From Burkholderiaceae bacterium (lineage in GTDB: Bacteria > Pseudomonadota > Gammaproteobacteria > Burkholderiales > Burkholderiaceae_E): DNA of 64,000 bases. The stretch is taken from the NCBI GenBank assembly GCA_023954015.1, contig JAMLIS010000002.1, forward strand, positions 344,054-408,053, read 5' to 3'. Under the pieces are notes generated by a model, which did no database searches, was not told where the DNA came from, and saw nothing but the letters and a program-made list of their open reading frames with translations. How positions within the stretch are numbered: the stretch's first letter is position 1; every line of letters begins with the position of its first letter. Both the position numbers and the translations under genes were made by a program. Of the stretch, positions 19,128 through 27,177 are shown piece by piece.

Positions 19128-19448
19128 ATGCTCGCCAGACTCGCCGTAAGCGTCGTTCTCGCCACCGCAGCTGCCGGCGCTTTCGCGCAGGCGCACACGC
19201 CCCGCATCGACCAGCGGCAATCCAACCAGGAACGCCGTATCGACCAGGGCGTGCAATCCGGTGCGCTCACCGCGCGCGAAGCAGGCCGACTCGACGCCGG
19301 ACAGGAGCGCGTCGAGCGCATGGAAGATCGAGCAAAGGCCGACGGCGTCGTCACCCGACGCGAACGCGCAAAGCTGACCGGGACGCAGAACGTGCAAAGC
19401 AGGCGAATCTGGAAGCAGAAGCACGACCGCCAGCACGCGCGACGGTGA
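19128..19448 (+). CDS. Small exported protein of unknown function with helical charged repeats
   Basis: A 106-residue protein: signal peptide 'MLARLAVSVVLATAAAGAFA' with cleavage after AQA, then a very charged Gln/Arg-rich helical body. Two similar segments are visible, 'RRIDQGVQSGALTAREAGRL' and 'MEDRAKADGVVTRRERAKL', the second resembling a degenerate EF-hand loop (D-x-DG). Proteins with this layout are common in Burkholderiales and have no assigned role. GGAG lies 7 bases before the ATG. It is the last gene before the homopolymer tract. Confidence 0.75.
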   Translation: MLARLAVSVVLATAAAGAFAQAHTPRIDQRQSNQERRIDQGVQSGALTAREAGRLDAGQERVERMEDRAKADGVVTRRERAKLTGTQNVQSRRIWKQKHDRQHARR

Positions 19449-19540
19449 GGACGAGGCGGTTTCGTTACGATCGCCGGCCGTCCTGCCTGGGCGGGGAATA
19501 ACGCCGACAGGCCCGGGAAGCGGACGGCTTCGGCTTCCCC

Positions 19541-19588
19541 GGGGGGGGGGGGGGGGGGGGGCGGGGGGGGGGGCGGCGCCCCCCCCCC
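19541..19588. repeat. Homopolymer block: G21, C, G11, then CGGCG and C10
   Basis: Twenty-one Gs (19541-19561), one C, eleven Gs (19563-19573), five mixed bases and ten Cs (19579-19588). The G and C runs are mutually complementary and could form a hairpin or G-quadruplex. Such runs are also a known signature of two-colour sequencing artefacts and bad contig ends. Confidence 0.9.
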
Positions 19589-19644
19589 ATCAGCGTTACT
19601 CTCGAGGAACCCGCATTCCATCACCGGCTACGTCGGCGGCCCAT

Positions 19645-19714
19645 GGCCGGCCGCCCTCTGGCCGGCCGCCCTCTGGCCTGCCGCCCTCTGGCCTGCCGCC
19701 CTCTGGCCTGCCGC
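19645..19714. repeat. 15-bp tandem repeat, four full copies and a partial fifth
   Basis: Units GGCCKGCCGCCCTCT start at 19645, 19660, 19675, 19690 and (partial) 19705. The first two have GGCCGG, the later ones GGCCTG. The repeat lies about 100 bp upstream of the GntR start and ends 30 bp before its putative -35 box. No function is evident. Confidence 0.9.
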
Positions 19715-19743
19715 GGCCGGCCGCCCCGGTTGGTTGTCTCCTC

Positions 19744-19774
19744 TTTACACACCCGAAACCAATGTATACAGTAT
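19744..19774 (+). promoter_or_regulatory. Putative promoter and GntR-type operator of the long catabolic operon
   Basis: TTTACA (19744-19749), a 17-base spacer and TACAGT (19767-19772) form a plausible sigma70 promoter 39 bases before the GntR start. The perfect palindrome TGTATACA (19763-19770) overlaps the -10 box. FadR/VanR-type GntR regulators commonly bind TTGTATACAA-like sites, so autorepression by the first gene of the operon is likely. Confidence 0.5.
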
Positions 19775-19810
19775 CCCGTCGACGCCGACCCGCTGCCGTA
19801 GGCGAACCTC

Positions 19811-20494
19811 GTGGTCCCCTCCCTCGCCCCTGTCGAACGCGCTCCCGCCCTGGCCGACCAGGTCTACGCGGCGTTGCGCGCGCAGCTGCGTAGCGGGGCG
19901 ATCGCCGCCGGCCTGCCGCTGCAGGAAGTCCAGCTCGCGCAGAAGCTCGGCGTCTCGCGCACGCCGGTGCGCGAAGCGCTCACGCGCCTGGCCAGCGAAG
20001 GCCTGCTCGTGCTCGCCGGGCGCAGTTTCGCGGTGCCCGCACTGACGATCGACGACGCCGAGGACATCTACGAAGTCCGCTTCCTGCTCGAGACGGCCGC
20101 GATGCGGCGCATCGCGGCGCGCTGCGTCGACGACACCGTGCGCGCGCCCATCGAGGAAGCACTCGCCGCCGCCACGCGCGCGAACACGGCGGGCGACGTG
20201 CGCGGTTTTCGCGAGGCGCATGCGCGCTTTCGCGCCGCGTGCCTGGCACTGGTGCCCAACCGCCGGCTCGTGCGCGTCATCGAGCAATACGGCGACCACA
20301 TGCAGCACATCGGCGCGATCACGCTCGACGACGCGCGGATCCGCAGGATCGTGCTCGACGGCCTGGTCGGGGTTACCGAGGCGCTGCGCGCCGGCGATGC
20401 CGAGGCGGCCGCCGAGGCGATGCACCACCACCTTACGCACGCGCGGCACGCCTTCATCGTCGCGATCGGACTGCAGGAAAAGGAAACCACATGA
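19811..20494 (+). CDS. GntR-family transcriptional regulator, FCD (FadR/VanR) subfamily
   Basis: A 227-residue regulator. The winged helix spans about residues 12-75 ('ADQVYAALRAQLRSGAIAAG', 'LAQKLGVSRTPVREALTRLA'), followed by an all-helical FCD ligand domain with metal-binding residues typical of the family (D-x3-R-like 'YEVRFLLE', 'FREAHARFRAA' and the final 'MHHHLTHAR'). GTG start at 19811. It is the first gene of the operon and overlaps the thiolase ATG by 4 bp, so it likely controls its own transcript in response to a carboxylate or CoA ester. Confidence 0.92.
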   Translation: MVPSLAPVERAPALADQVYAALRAQLRSGAIAAGLPLQEVQLAQKLGVSRTPVREALTRLASEGLLVLAGRSFAVPALTIDDAEDIYEVRFLLETAAMRRIAARCVDDTVRAPIEEALAAATRANTAGDVRGFREAHARFRAACLALVPNRRLVRVIEQYGDHMQHIGAITLDDARIRRIVLDGLVGVTEALRAGDAEAAAEAMHHHLTHARHAFIVAIGLQEKETT

Positions 20495-21702
20495 ACATGA
20501 AATACCGCGCCGAGATTCCCTACGGGGCCTACTGGAGCACGCCGTTCGCACGCTGGCAGGGCAGTTTCTCGAACCTGCACAGCATCGAGTTCGCCGCGCA
20601 CGTCGCGCGCAACGAACTGAAGAAACGCGACATCGATCCCTCGCGCTTCGACTACGCGGTGCTCGGCATCTCGGTGCCGCAGAAGCAGTCGTTCTACGGC
20701 GCGCCCTGGCTCGCCGGCCTGATCGGCGCCGGCACGGTCGGCGGACCGACGATCATGCAGGCGTGCGCGACGGGCGTGCGCACGCTGCTCGCCGCGGCAC
20801 AGGAAATCGAATGCGGGCTGGCGCACAGCGCGCTCGTCCTCAACTGCGACCGCACCTCCAACGGCCCGCATCTGTACTACCCGAACCCGCGCGGCCCGGG
20901 CGGCACCGGTGCGGCGGAGGACTGGGTGATCGACAGCTTTGGCTGCGACCCGCTCGGCGGCCATTCGATGTTGAAGACGGCCGAGAACGTCGCCGCCAAG
21001 CTCGGCATCTCGACCGCCGAGCAGCACGAGATCGTGCTGCGGCGCGAAGCGCAGTACCGCGATGCGCTCGCCGACGACAGCGCCTTCCTGCGCCGCTTCA
21101 TGACGCTGCCGTTCGAGGTGCCGGCGCCCGGCTTCAGGAAGACCGCAGCGACGATCGCGGGCGACGAGGGCATCTCGCAGTCGACGCCCGAAGGTCTGGC
21201 CAAGCTGCGCCCGGTGCTCGAAGGCGGCACCGTCACCTACGGCGGCCAGACGCATCCGGCGGACGGCAACGCGGCAATCGTCGTCACGACACGCGAGCGC
21301 GCCCGTGAGCTGTCGAGCAACCCGAAGATCGCGGTCCGCCTGCACGGCTTCGGCCTCGCGCGGGCGGCGCTCGCGCACATGCCCGAGGCTACCGTGCCGG
21401 CGGCGCAGCGCGCGCTCGCCCAGGCCGGGCGCAGCGTGGCGCAGATGGCGGCGATCAAGACGCACAACCCGTTCGCGCTGAACGACATCGTCTTCGCGCG
21501 CGCCACCGGTTGCGAGCTGAAGACGATGAACAACTTCGGCTGCTCGCTCGTCTGGGGCCATCCGCAGGCGCCGATGGGCACGCGCGCGATCATCGAGCTG
21601 ATCGAAGAGCTCGCGCTGCGCGGTGGCGGCTTCGGCCTTTTTACCGGCTGCGCAGCGGGTGACACGGCGATGGCGGTGGTGCTCGAGGTGGGCGATGCCT
21701 GA
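20491..21702 (+). CDS. Thiolase-family acyltransferase with variant HNPFA active-site motif
   Basis: A 403-residue thiolase-fold enzyme. The nucleophilic Cys is in 'MQACATGVRTLL', the catalytic His in 'KTHNPFALND' (in place of the usual NEAFA), and the second Cys in 'FTGCAAGDTAMAVVLEV'. It would cleave a beta-ketoacyl-CoA to a shorter acyl-CoA and acetyl-CoA, or run a related condensation. The HNPFA motif marks it as a divergent subfamily. It is coupled by ATGA to gntR and overlaps the ligase start by 8 bp. Confidence 0.88.
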   Translation: MNMKYRAEIPYGAYWSTPFARWQGSFSNLHSIEFAAHVARNELKKRDIDPSRFDYAVLGISVPQKQSFYGAPWLAGLIGAGTVGGPTIMQACATGVRTLLAAAQEIECGLAHSALVLNCDRTSNGPHLYYPNPRGPGGTGAAEDWVIDSFGCDPLGGHSMLKTAENVAAKLGISTAEQHEIVLRREAQYRDALADDSAFLRRFMTLPFEVPAPGFRKTAATIAGDEGISQSTPEGLAKLRPVLEGGTVTYGGQTHPADGNAAIVVTTRERARELSSNPKIAVRLHGFGLARAALAHMPEATVPAAQRALAQAGRSVAQMAAIKTHNPFALNDIVFARATGCELKTMNNFGCSLVWGHPQAPMGTRAIIELIEELALRGGGFGLFTGCAAGDTAMAVVLEVGDA

Positions 21703-23263
21703 GCGTGCGGCGATGAACCCCTACGACTGGATCGCAGGCCACGCGGCGCGCACGCCCGACAAGCGCGCGATCCGCTTCGGCGAGGTCGACTGGAGCTACG
21801 CGGCGCTCGCGCAAGAGGCCGCGCGACTCGCCACCGCGCTCGCCGCCAGCGGCATTCAGCGCGGCGATCGCGTTGCGTTCCTCGGGCTCAACAGCCCGCG
21901 GGAGATCGCGCTGCTCGCCGCCTGCGCGCATCTGGGCGCGCTCTTCATGCCGATCAACTGGCGGCTGACGGCGCACGAGCAGCGCCAGATGCTGGGCGAT
22001 TGCCAGCCGGCGCTGCTGATGCTCGACGAGCTTTTCAGCGCCTCACGTGCGAGCCTCGGCACCGGGCTGCCCGACGCCACCCTCGTCGCGCTGGCCAGCG
22101 CGCCGCCGCCGGGCTGGATGGCCGACGACGCGTTCATCGCGCGCGGTGCAGACGTAGCCACGCCGACCGGCGTGGGCGCGCCGCACGACACCCTGCTGCT
22201 GTGCTACACGTCGGGGTCGACCGGTGCGCCCAAGGGCGCGATGCTGTCGCAGGAGGCGGTACGCATCAATGCCGAGCACAGCATCGAGCTGCACGCGATG
22301 CGGCCCGACGATGTCGTGCTGACGACGCTGCCGTTGTTTCACGTCGGCGGCCTCAACAACCAGACGACGCCGGCGCTTTGCGCCGGGGCGACGCTCGTGC
22401 TGCATCCGAAGTTCGATGTCGACGCGACCTTCGACGCCATCGAGCGCGAGCGCATCACGCTCACCGTCCTCGTGCCGGCGCAGCTGACGGCGATGATGGC
22501 GCACCCGCGCTGGGCGGACGCGGACTTCACCAGCCTGCGCATGATCTCGACCGGCTCGACGATCGTCCCCGAGCACCTGACGCGCGCCGTGCATGCGCGC
22601 GGCGTGCCGCTGGTGCCGATCTACGGCTCGACCGAAACCTGCCCGATCGCCGCCTGCCTGGCGGCGACGGATGCGCAACGCAAGGCGGGCTCGACCGGCC
22701 GCGCGGCGCGCCACTGCGAACTGCGCATCGTCGACGAGTTCAATGCGGATGTTGCGCCGGGCGCACGCGGCGAAGTCTGGGTGCGCGGCCCGAACGTGAT
22801 GAGCGGCTACTGGCGCCAGCCAGAGGCGAGCGCCGCAGCGCTCGCCGGCGGCTGGTTTCACAGCGGCGACCTCGGGCACTTCGACGCCGAGGGCTATCTG
22901 TGGATCGACGGCCGGGTGAAGGACATGATCATCTCCGGCGGCGAGAACATCGCGCCGGCCGAAATCGAGAACGTGCTGCTCGAATGCGGCGACATCGCCG
23001 AGGCGTCGGTCATCGGCCTGCCCGACGCACGCTGGGGCGAGGCCGTCGTCGCCGTCGTCGCGGCGCGCGCCGGCGGCGAGATCGACGGCGCGCGCGTGCT
23101 CGCGCTGCTCGACGGCCGGGTCGCGCGCTACAAGCATCCGAAGCGCGTCATCTTCGTCACCGAACTGCCCAAGACCGCGCTTGGCAAGGTGCGCAAGGAA
23201 GACGTGCGCCGCCTCGTCGCAGACCAGTACGACACCATTCCCACGACGGAGAACACGCCATGA
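21695..23263 (+). CDS. AMP-forming acyl-CoA ligase
   Basis: ANL-superfamily ligase of 522 residues: P-loop 'CYTSGSTGAPKGAM', 'IYGSTETCP', the hinge region 'GWFHSGDLGHFDAEGYLW' with 'DGRVKDMIISGGENIAPAEIE', and C-terminal catalytic Lys 'PKTALGKVRKEDV'. It activates a carboxylate with ATP and CoA; the substrate is unknown. ATG 21695 follows GAGG by six bases; a second ATG at 21713 is possible. It stands between the thiolase and hyuA. Confidence 0.92.
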   Translation: MPERAAMNPYDWIAGHAARTPDKRAIRFGEVDWSYAALAQEAARLATALAASGIQRGDRVAFLGLNSPREIALLAACAHLGALFMPINWRLTAHEQRQMLGDCQPALLMLDELFSASRASLGTGLPDATLVALASAPPPGWMADDAFIARGADVATPTGVGAPHDTLLLCYTSGSTGAPKGAMLSQEAVRINAEHSIELHAMRPDDVVLTTLPLFHVGGLNNQTTPALCAGATLVLHPKFDVDATFDAIERERITLTVLVPAQLTAMMAHPRWADADFTSLRMISTGSTIVPEHLTRAVHARGVPLVPIYGSTETCPIAACLAATDAQRKAGSTGRAARHCELRIVDEFNADVAPGARGEVWVRGPNVMSGYWRQPEASAAALAGGWFHSGDLGHFDAEGYLWIDGRVKDMIISGGENIAPAEIENVLLECGDIAEASVIGLPDARWGEAVVAVVAARAGGEIDGARVLALLDGRVARYKHPKRVIFVTELPKTALGKVRKEDVRRLVADQYDTIPTTENTP

Positions 23264-25401
23264 CGCTGAAGATCGGAATCGATGTCGGCGGCACCTTCAC
23301 CGACTTCGTCGTCGCACGCGATGGCGCCGAACCGGCGATCTTCAAGAGCCTGTCGACGCCTTCGGACCCGTCGATCGCCGTCATCAACGGCCTGACGGAT
23401 ATCGCGGCGGCGATGGACCCGCCGATGTCGCTCGAGGACTTCGCCGCGACGATCGACACCATCGTGCACGGCACGACGGTGACGACGAACGCGACCCTGA
23501 CGCACACCGGCGCCAAGTGCGCGCTGCTGACGACCGAGGGGGTGCGTGACGCGCTCGAGATGCGGCGCGGCATCCGCGAGGAGCAGTACAACAACCGCTA
23601 CACGAACGTGCGCCCGCTCGTGCCGCGTGCGCGGCGCGCCGGCATCAAGGGGCGCATCGACCGCGAAGGCACCGAGGTCGAGGCGCTCGATCTCGCCGCG
23701 ATCGAGTCCGAGCTTGCCGCCTGGCGCGGCGACGGTGTGCAGGCGGTCGCGGTGTGCTTCATGAACTCGTTCGCCAATCCGGCGCACGAGCAGGCCGCTG
23801 CGGCGGCGGTGCGCCGCGCGATGCCCGGGGCCTATGTATCGGTCTCGACCGAAGTGCTGCCGTCGATCCGCTTCTACGAGCGCGTCAGCACGACCGCGCT
23901 CAACGCCTACGTCGGCCCCAAGCTGCTGCACTACCTCGACCAGCTCGTTTCGCGCCTCTCGGGCATCGGCTTCAAGGGGCTGCTGATGATCATGCAGTCC
24001 AACGGCGGCGTCATCTCGCCGCAGGCGGCGCGCGACAAGGCGGCGCTCACGCTGCTGTCCGGCCCCGCAGGCGGACCGGGCGCGGGGCTGTTCTATGTCG
24101 GCGCGCACGGGCAGGACCGCTGCATCACGACCGACATGGGCGGCACGAGCTTCGAGGCCTCGGTCGCGGTCGGCGCGCCGATGGTCAAGAACGACGGCGA
24201 GATCGCGCGTCACAAACTGGCGCTGCCGATGCTCGACATCCACACGATCGGCGCGGGCGGCGGCTCGATCGGCTGGCTCGACGAAGGCGGGCTCCTGCGC
24301 GTGGGCCCGCAGAGCGCCGGCGCCGACCCGGGGCCGGCCTGCTACGGCAAGGGCGGCGAGCTGCCGACGACCACCGACGCCAACGTCGTGCTCGGCTACC
24401 TGGACCCGGCCTTCTTCGCCGGCGGGAAGATGAAACTCGACGTGCACGCCGCACGCCGGGCGATCGAGACGCACATCGCACGCCCGATGGGGCTGTCGAT
24501 CGAAGAGGCCGCCGCCGGCATGTACCGCGTGGCCTGCAACAACATGGCGCAGGGCGTGCGCGAGGTGACGATCAAGCGCGGTTTCGATCCGCGCGAGTTC
24601 CCGATCGTGCCGGCCGGCGGGGCAGGCCCGATCCACGCGTGCGCGATCTGCGACGAACTGGAGATCCCGCTGCAGATCGTGCCGCGCGAGTCGTCGGTGC
24701 TGTGCGCCTTCGGCATGCTGATGAGCGAGCTCAAGCACGACTTCGTTCGCACCTTCGTCGCCCGGCTCGACTCGGTCGACTGGGAACGCCTTGCGACGAT
24801 GGTCGACGAGATGGCGCGCGACGGCGACACGCACCTGGACGAGGAACGCGTGCCCGCGGCGCAGCGGCGCACCGAGCTGAAGCTCGACTGCCGCTACATC
24901 CGCCAGTACCACGAGGTGTCCTTCGTCGTTCCGCGCACGCTCGTCGCCGCGCGCGACGCCGCCGGCATCGCGAAGCTCTTTCACGCCGAGCACGAGCGGC
25001 TGTACGGCTACTCGCTCGAGCAGGAGGCGACGCCGATCGAGATCATCAACGTGCGCGTGCAGGCGATCGGCAGTACGTCGAAGCCCGGCTATCGCCGCGA
25101 CGACTGGCAGGGCGCCGACAGCGCATCTGCGCTCAAGGGCCGCCGCGCGGTCTACGTGCCCTCCCGCAAGGCCTTCGCCGAAGTGCCGATCTACGACGGC
25201 CACGCGATGCGCCACGGCAACCGCGTCGACGGTCCGGCAATGATCGAGCAGGTGACGACGGCGATCTTCGTCGACGCGAGCTTCGACTGCGTGGTCGACG
25301 CGCTCGGCTCCTTCGTGCTGTTCCGCAAGGGACGCGAAGACCTCGTGCGCGCCGCGCTCGGCGAACGCGAAACGCGCGAGACGAGCGGAGCCGTGGCATG
25401 A
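23260..25401 (+). CDS. hyuA: Hydantoinase/oxoprolinase A-type subunit (HyuA), first copy
   Basis: A 713-residue protein of the HyuA / acetone-acetophenone carboxylase beta family, with an ASKHA ATP-binding fold: 'GIDVGGTFTDFV' at residues 6-17, 'VHGTTVTTNATL', 'TDMGGTSFEASV' and 'GAGGGSIGWLDEGG'. With HyuB it forms an ATP-dependent complex that either opens a lactam/imide ring (N-methylhydantoinase, oxoprolinase) or carboxylates a ketone (acetone or acetophenone carboxylase). Sequence inspection cannot separate these. It overlaps the ligase stop and the hyuB start by ATGA. Confidence 0.93.
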   Translation: MTLKIGIDVGGTFTDFVVARDGAEPAIFKSLSTPSDPSIAVINGLTDIAAAMDPPMSLEDFAATIDTIVHGTTVTTNATLTHTGAKCALLTTEGVRDALEMRRGIREEQYNNRYTNVRPLVPRARRAGIKGRIDREGTEVEALDLAAIESELAAWRGDGVQAVAVCFMNSFANPAHEQAAAAAVRRAMPGAYVSVSTEVLPSIRFYERVSTTALNAYVGPKLLHYLDQLVSRLSGIGFKGLLMIMQSNGGVISPQAARDKAALTLLSGPAGGPGAGLFYVGAHGQDRCITTDMGGTSFEASVAVGAPMVKNDGEIARHKLALPMLDIHTIGAGGGSIGWLDEGGLLRVGPQSAGADPGPACYGKGGELPTTTDANVVLGYLDPAFFAGGKMKLDVHAARRAIETHIARPMGLSIEEAAAGMYRVACNNMAQGVREVTIKRGFDPREFPIVPAGGAGPIHACAICDELEIPLQIVPRESSVLCAFGMLMSELKHDFVRTFVARLDSVDWERLATMVDEMARDGDTHLDEERVPAAQRRTELKLDCRYIRQYHEVSFVVPRTLVAARDAAGIAKLFHAEHERLYGYSLEQEATPIEIINVRVQAIGSTSKPGYRRDDWQGADSASALKGRRAVYVPSRKAFAEVPIYDGHAMRHGNRVDGPAMIEQVTTAIFVDASFDCVVDALGSFVLFRKGREDLVRAALGERETRETSGAVA

Positions 25402-27167
25402 ATGCCGCCGTGCCCTCCTCCGTCCCCGCCGCCGCGCCCGGCAATTCCTCCGCGCAACCGGAGAAGTACATGAACGAATCGCGAACCGAAACGACGAAGA
25501 TCGATCCGATCCTGCTGTCGGTGTACGCGCGCACCTTCCGGTCGATCACCGACGAGATGAGCATCTCGATGGAGCAGACGACGCGTTCGCCGATCCTGTG
25601 CGAGGCGAAGGACTACGTCACCGGCCTGTACGACGGCGAAGGCCGCATGCTCGAGCAGACCGAGAACCTGCCGATCCTCGCGTTCTCGCTCGCGCCCGTC
25701 TGCAAGTACATCCAGCAGTACTTCGGCGACGAGATCTACCCCGGCGACGTGATCTTCCACAACGACGTGTTCAGCCTGGGCAACCAGAACAACGACGTTG
25801 CGGTCTTCAAGCCGGTGTTCTTCGAGGACAAACTCGTCGCGTGGACGGCGGTCAAGGGCCACCAGGCCGACATCGGCGGCAACGTCGCCGGCGGCTACAA
25901 CCCGAACGCCGTCGAGGTCTGGCAGGAGGCGCTGCGCATCCCGCCGGTGAAGGTCGTCGAGCGCGGCAAGCTGCGCAAGGATGTCTGGAACCTGATCTTC
26001 GCGAACGTGCGCCTGGACATCGTCCAGCACGACATGAAGGCCGAGATGGGTGCGTGCACCGTCGGCGAGCGCCGCGTGCTCGAACTGCTGGACAAATACG
26101 GGCTGGCGAGCTTCGAGGCGCACAAGCAGGCGCTGTTCGACGCCACGCGGCGCATGATGGAAGCCGAGATCGCGAAGATCCCCAACGGGCGCTACTCGGG
26201 CGAGGGACGCGTCTACTACGACGGCCGCCACGAAGGCTCGAAGTTCACGATCCGCGTGGACATCGACGTCGAGGACAACCGCATCAGGTTCGACTACTCG
26301 CGCACCGACCCGCAGACCAACGGCTTCGTCAACGGCACCTTCACGTCGAGCGCCTCGGCGACGATCCTCACGCTGCTGCAGATGGTCAACCCCGACATCC
26401 CGCACAACGAAGGGATGGTCGAGCCGATCGAGATCGTCATCCCCGAGGGCACGATCCTGAACGCGGCGTATCCGAAGGCGACCACCTTCGGCAACCACCT
26501 GTGCCCGCCCAATGCGGACGCGATCCAGCGCGCGCTTGCGCCCGTGCTGCCCGATCGCGTCACCGCGGGCTGGAACAACCTGCTCGCGTCGCTCACCACC
26601 GGCATCGATCCGCACACCAACGAGAAATACGTCGACATCGGCTTCATGGGTCTGAAGGGCGGCTCGGGCGCGATGCTCGGCACCGACGGCTACGACCACA
26701 TCGGGATGATCGACGCCTCCGGCGGCGTGCTCGACCAGGACTACGAGATGTTCGAGCAGCAGACGCCACACACGCTGCTGCGCCACGAACTGCTCGAAGA
26801 CTCCGCCGGCGCCGGCCAGTGGCGCGGCGGCCTGGGCGTGGAGACGATCTTCCGCATCGGCTCGGACGACACGCAGCTCGTCACTTTCGGCGACGGCGAC
26901 TTCGAGCCGGCCTTCGGCCTGTTCGGCGGCGGCGATGCCGGGCTGAACTTCATCCGGCTGCGCTACCCCGACGGCCGCGAGGTCGTTCCGCGCAACAAGG
27001 ACCTGATCACCGGCGTGCCGAAGGGCACCGTCTACCACCAGGTCGCCAGCGGCGGCGGCGGCTACGGCGATCCGAAGAAGCGCGATCGCAAGGTGCTCGC
27101 CGAAGAGGTGCGCAACGGCGTGATCTCGCGCGAGAAGGCCCGCGAGCTGTACGGCTGGGAAGGCTAG
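25398..27167 (+). CDS. hyuB: Hydantoinase B/oxoprolinase-type subunit (HyuB), first copy
   Basis: A 589-residue HyuB-family protein, partner of the preceding HyuA. Family signatures are 'TTRSPILCEAKDYVTGLYDG', 'GDVIFHNDVFSLGNQNNDVAVFKPVF', 'KGHQADIGGNVAGGYNP' and the C-terminal 'VASGGGGYGDPKKRD'. Start ATG 25398 overlaps the hyuA stop; an internal ATG at 25470 behind GGAG is an alternative, since the first 24 residues are low-complexity and not conserved. It lies 10 bp before the acyl-CoA dehydrogenase gene. Confidence 0.93.
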   Translation: MNAAVPSSVPAAAPGNSSAQPEKYMNESRTETTKIDPILLSVYARTFRSITDEMSISMEQTTRSPILCEAKDYVTGLYDGEGRMLEQTENLPILAFSLAPVCKYIQQYFGDEIYPGDVIFHNDVFSLGNQNNDVAVFKPVFFEDKLVAWTAVKGHQADIGGNVAGGYNPNAVEVWQEALRIPPVKVVERGKLRKDVWNLIFANVRLDIVQHDMKAEMGACTVGERRVLELLDKYGLASFEAHKQALFDATRRMMEAEIAKIPNGRYSGEGRVYYDGRHEGSKFTIRVDIDVEDNRIRFDYSRTDPQTNGFVNGTFTSSASATILTLLQMVNPDIPHNEGMVEPIEIVIPEGTILNAAYPKATTFGNHLCPPNADAIQRALAPVLPDRVTAGWNNLLASLTTGIDPHTNEKYVDIGFMGLKGGSGAMLGTDGYDHIGMIDASGGVLDQDYEMFEQQTPHTLLRHELLEDSAGAGQWRGGLGVETIFRIGSDDTQLVTFGDGDFEPAFGLFGGGDAGLNFIRLRYPDGREVVPRNKDLITGVPKGTVYHQVASGGGGYGDPKKRDRKVLAEEVRNGVISREKARELYGWEG

Positions 27168-27177
27168 GAGCGGCGGG

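Larger units (their letters stand above)
19449..19743. other. Non-coding stretch with homopolymer block and tandem repeats
   Basis: No gene is supported here. The stretch holds the G21-C-G11 / C10 block at 19541-19588 and the 15-bp repeats at 19645-19714. An antisense open frame across it encodes poly-proline from the homopolymer and is not credible. The GntR-gene promoter begins just after it. Confidence 0.8.

Noticed and set aside
19094..19624. Antisense open frame with a poly-proline N-terminus across the homopolymer block
   Set aside because: The proline run is just the translated G/C homopolymer and the rest lies opposite the small exported protein gene.
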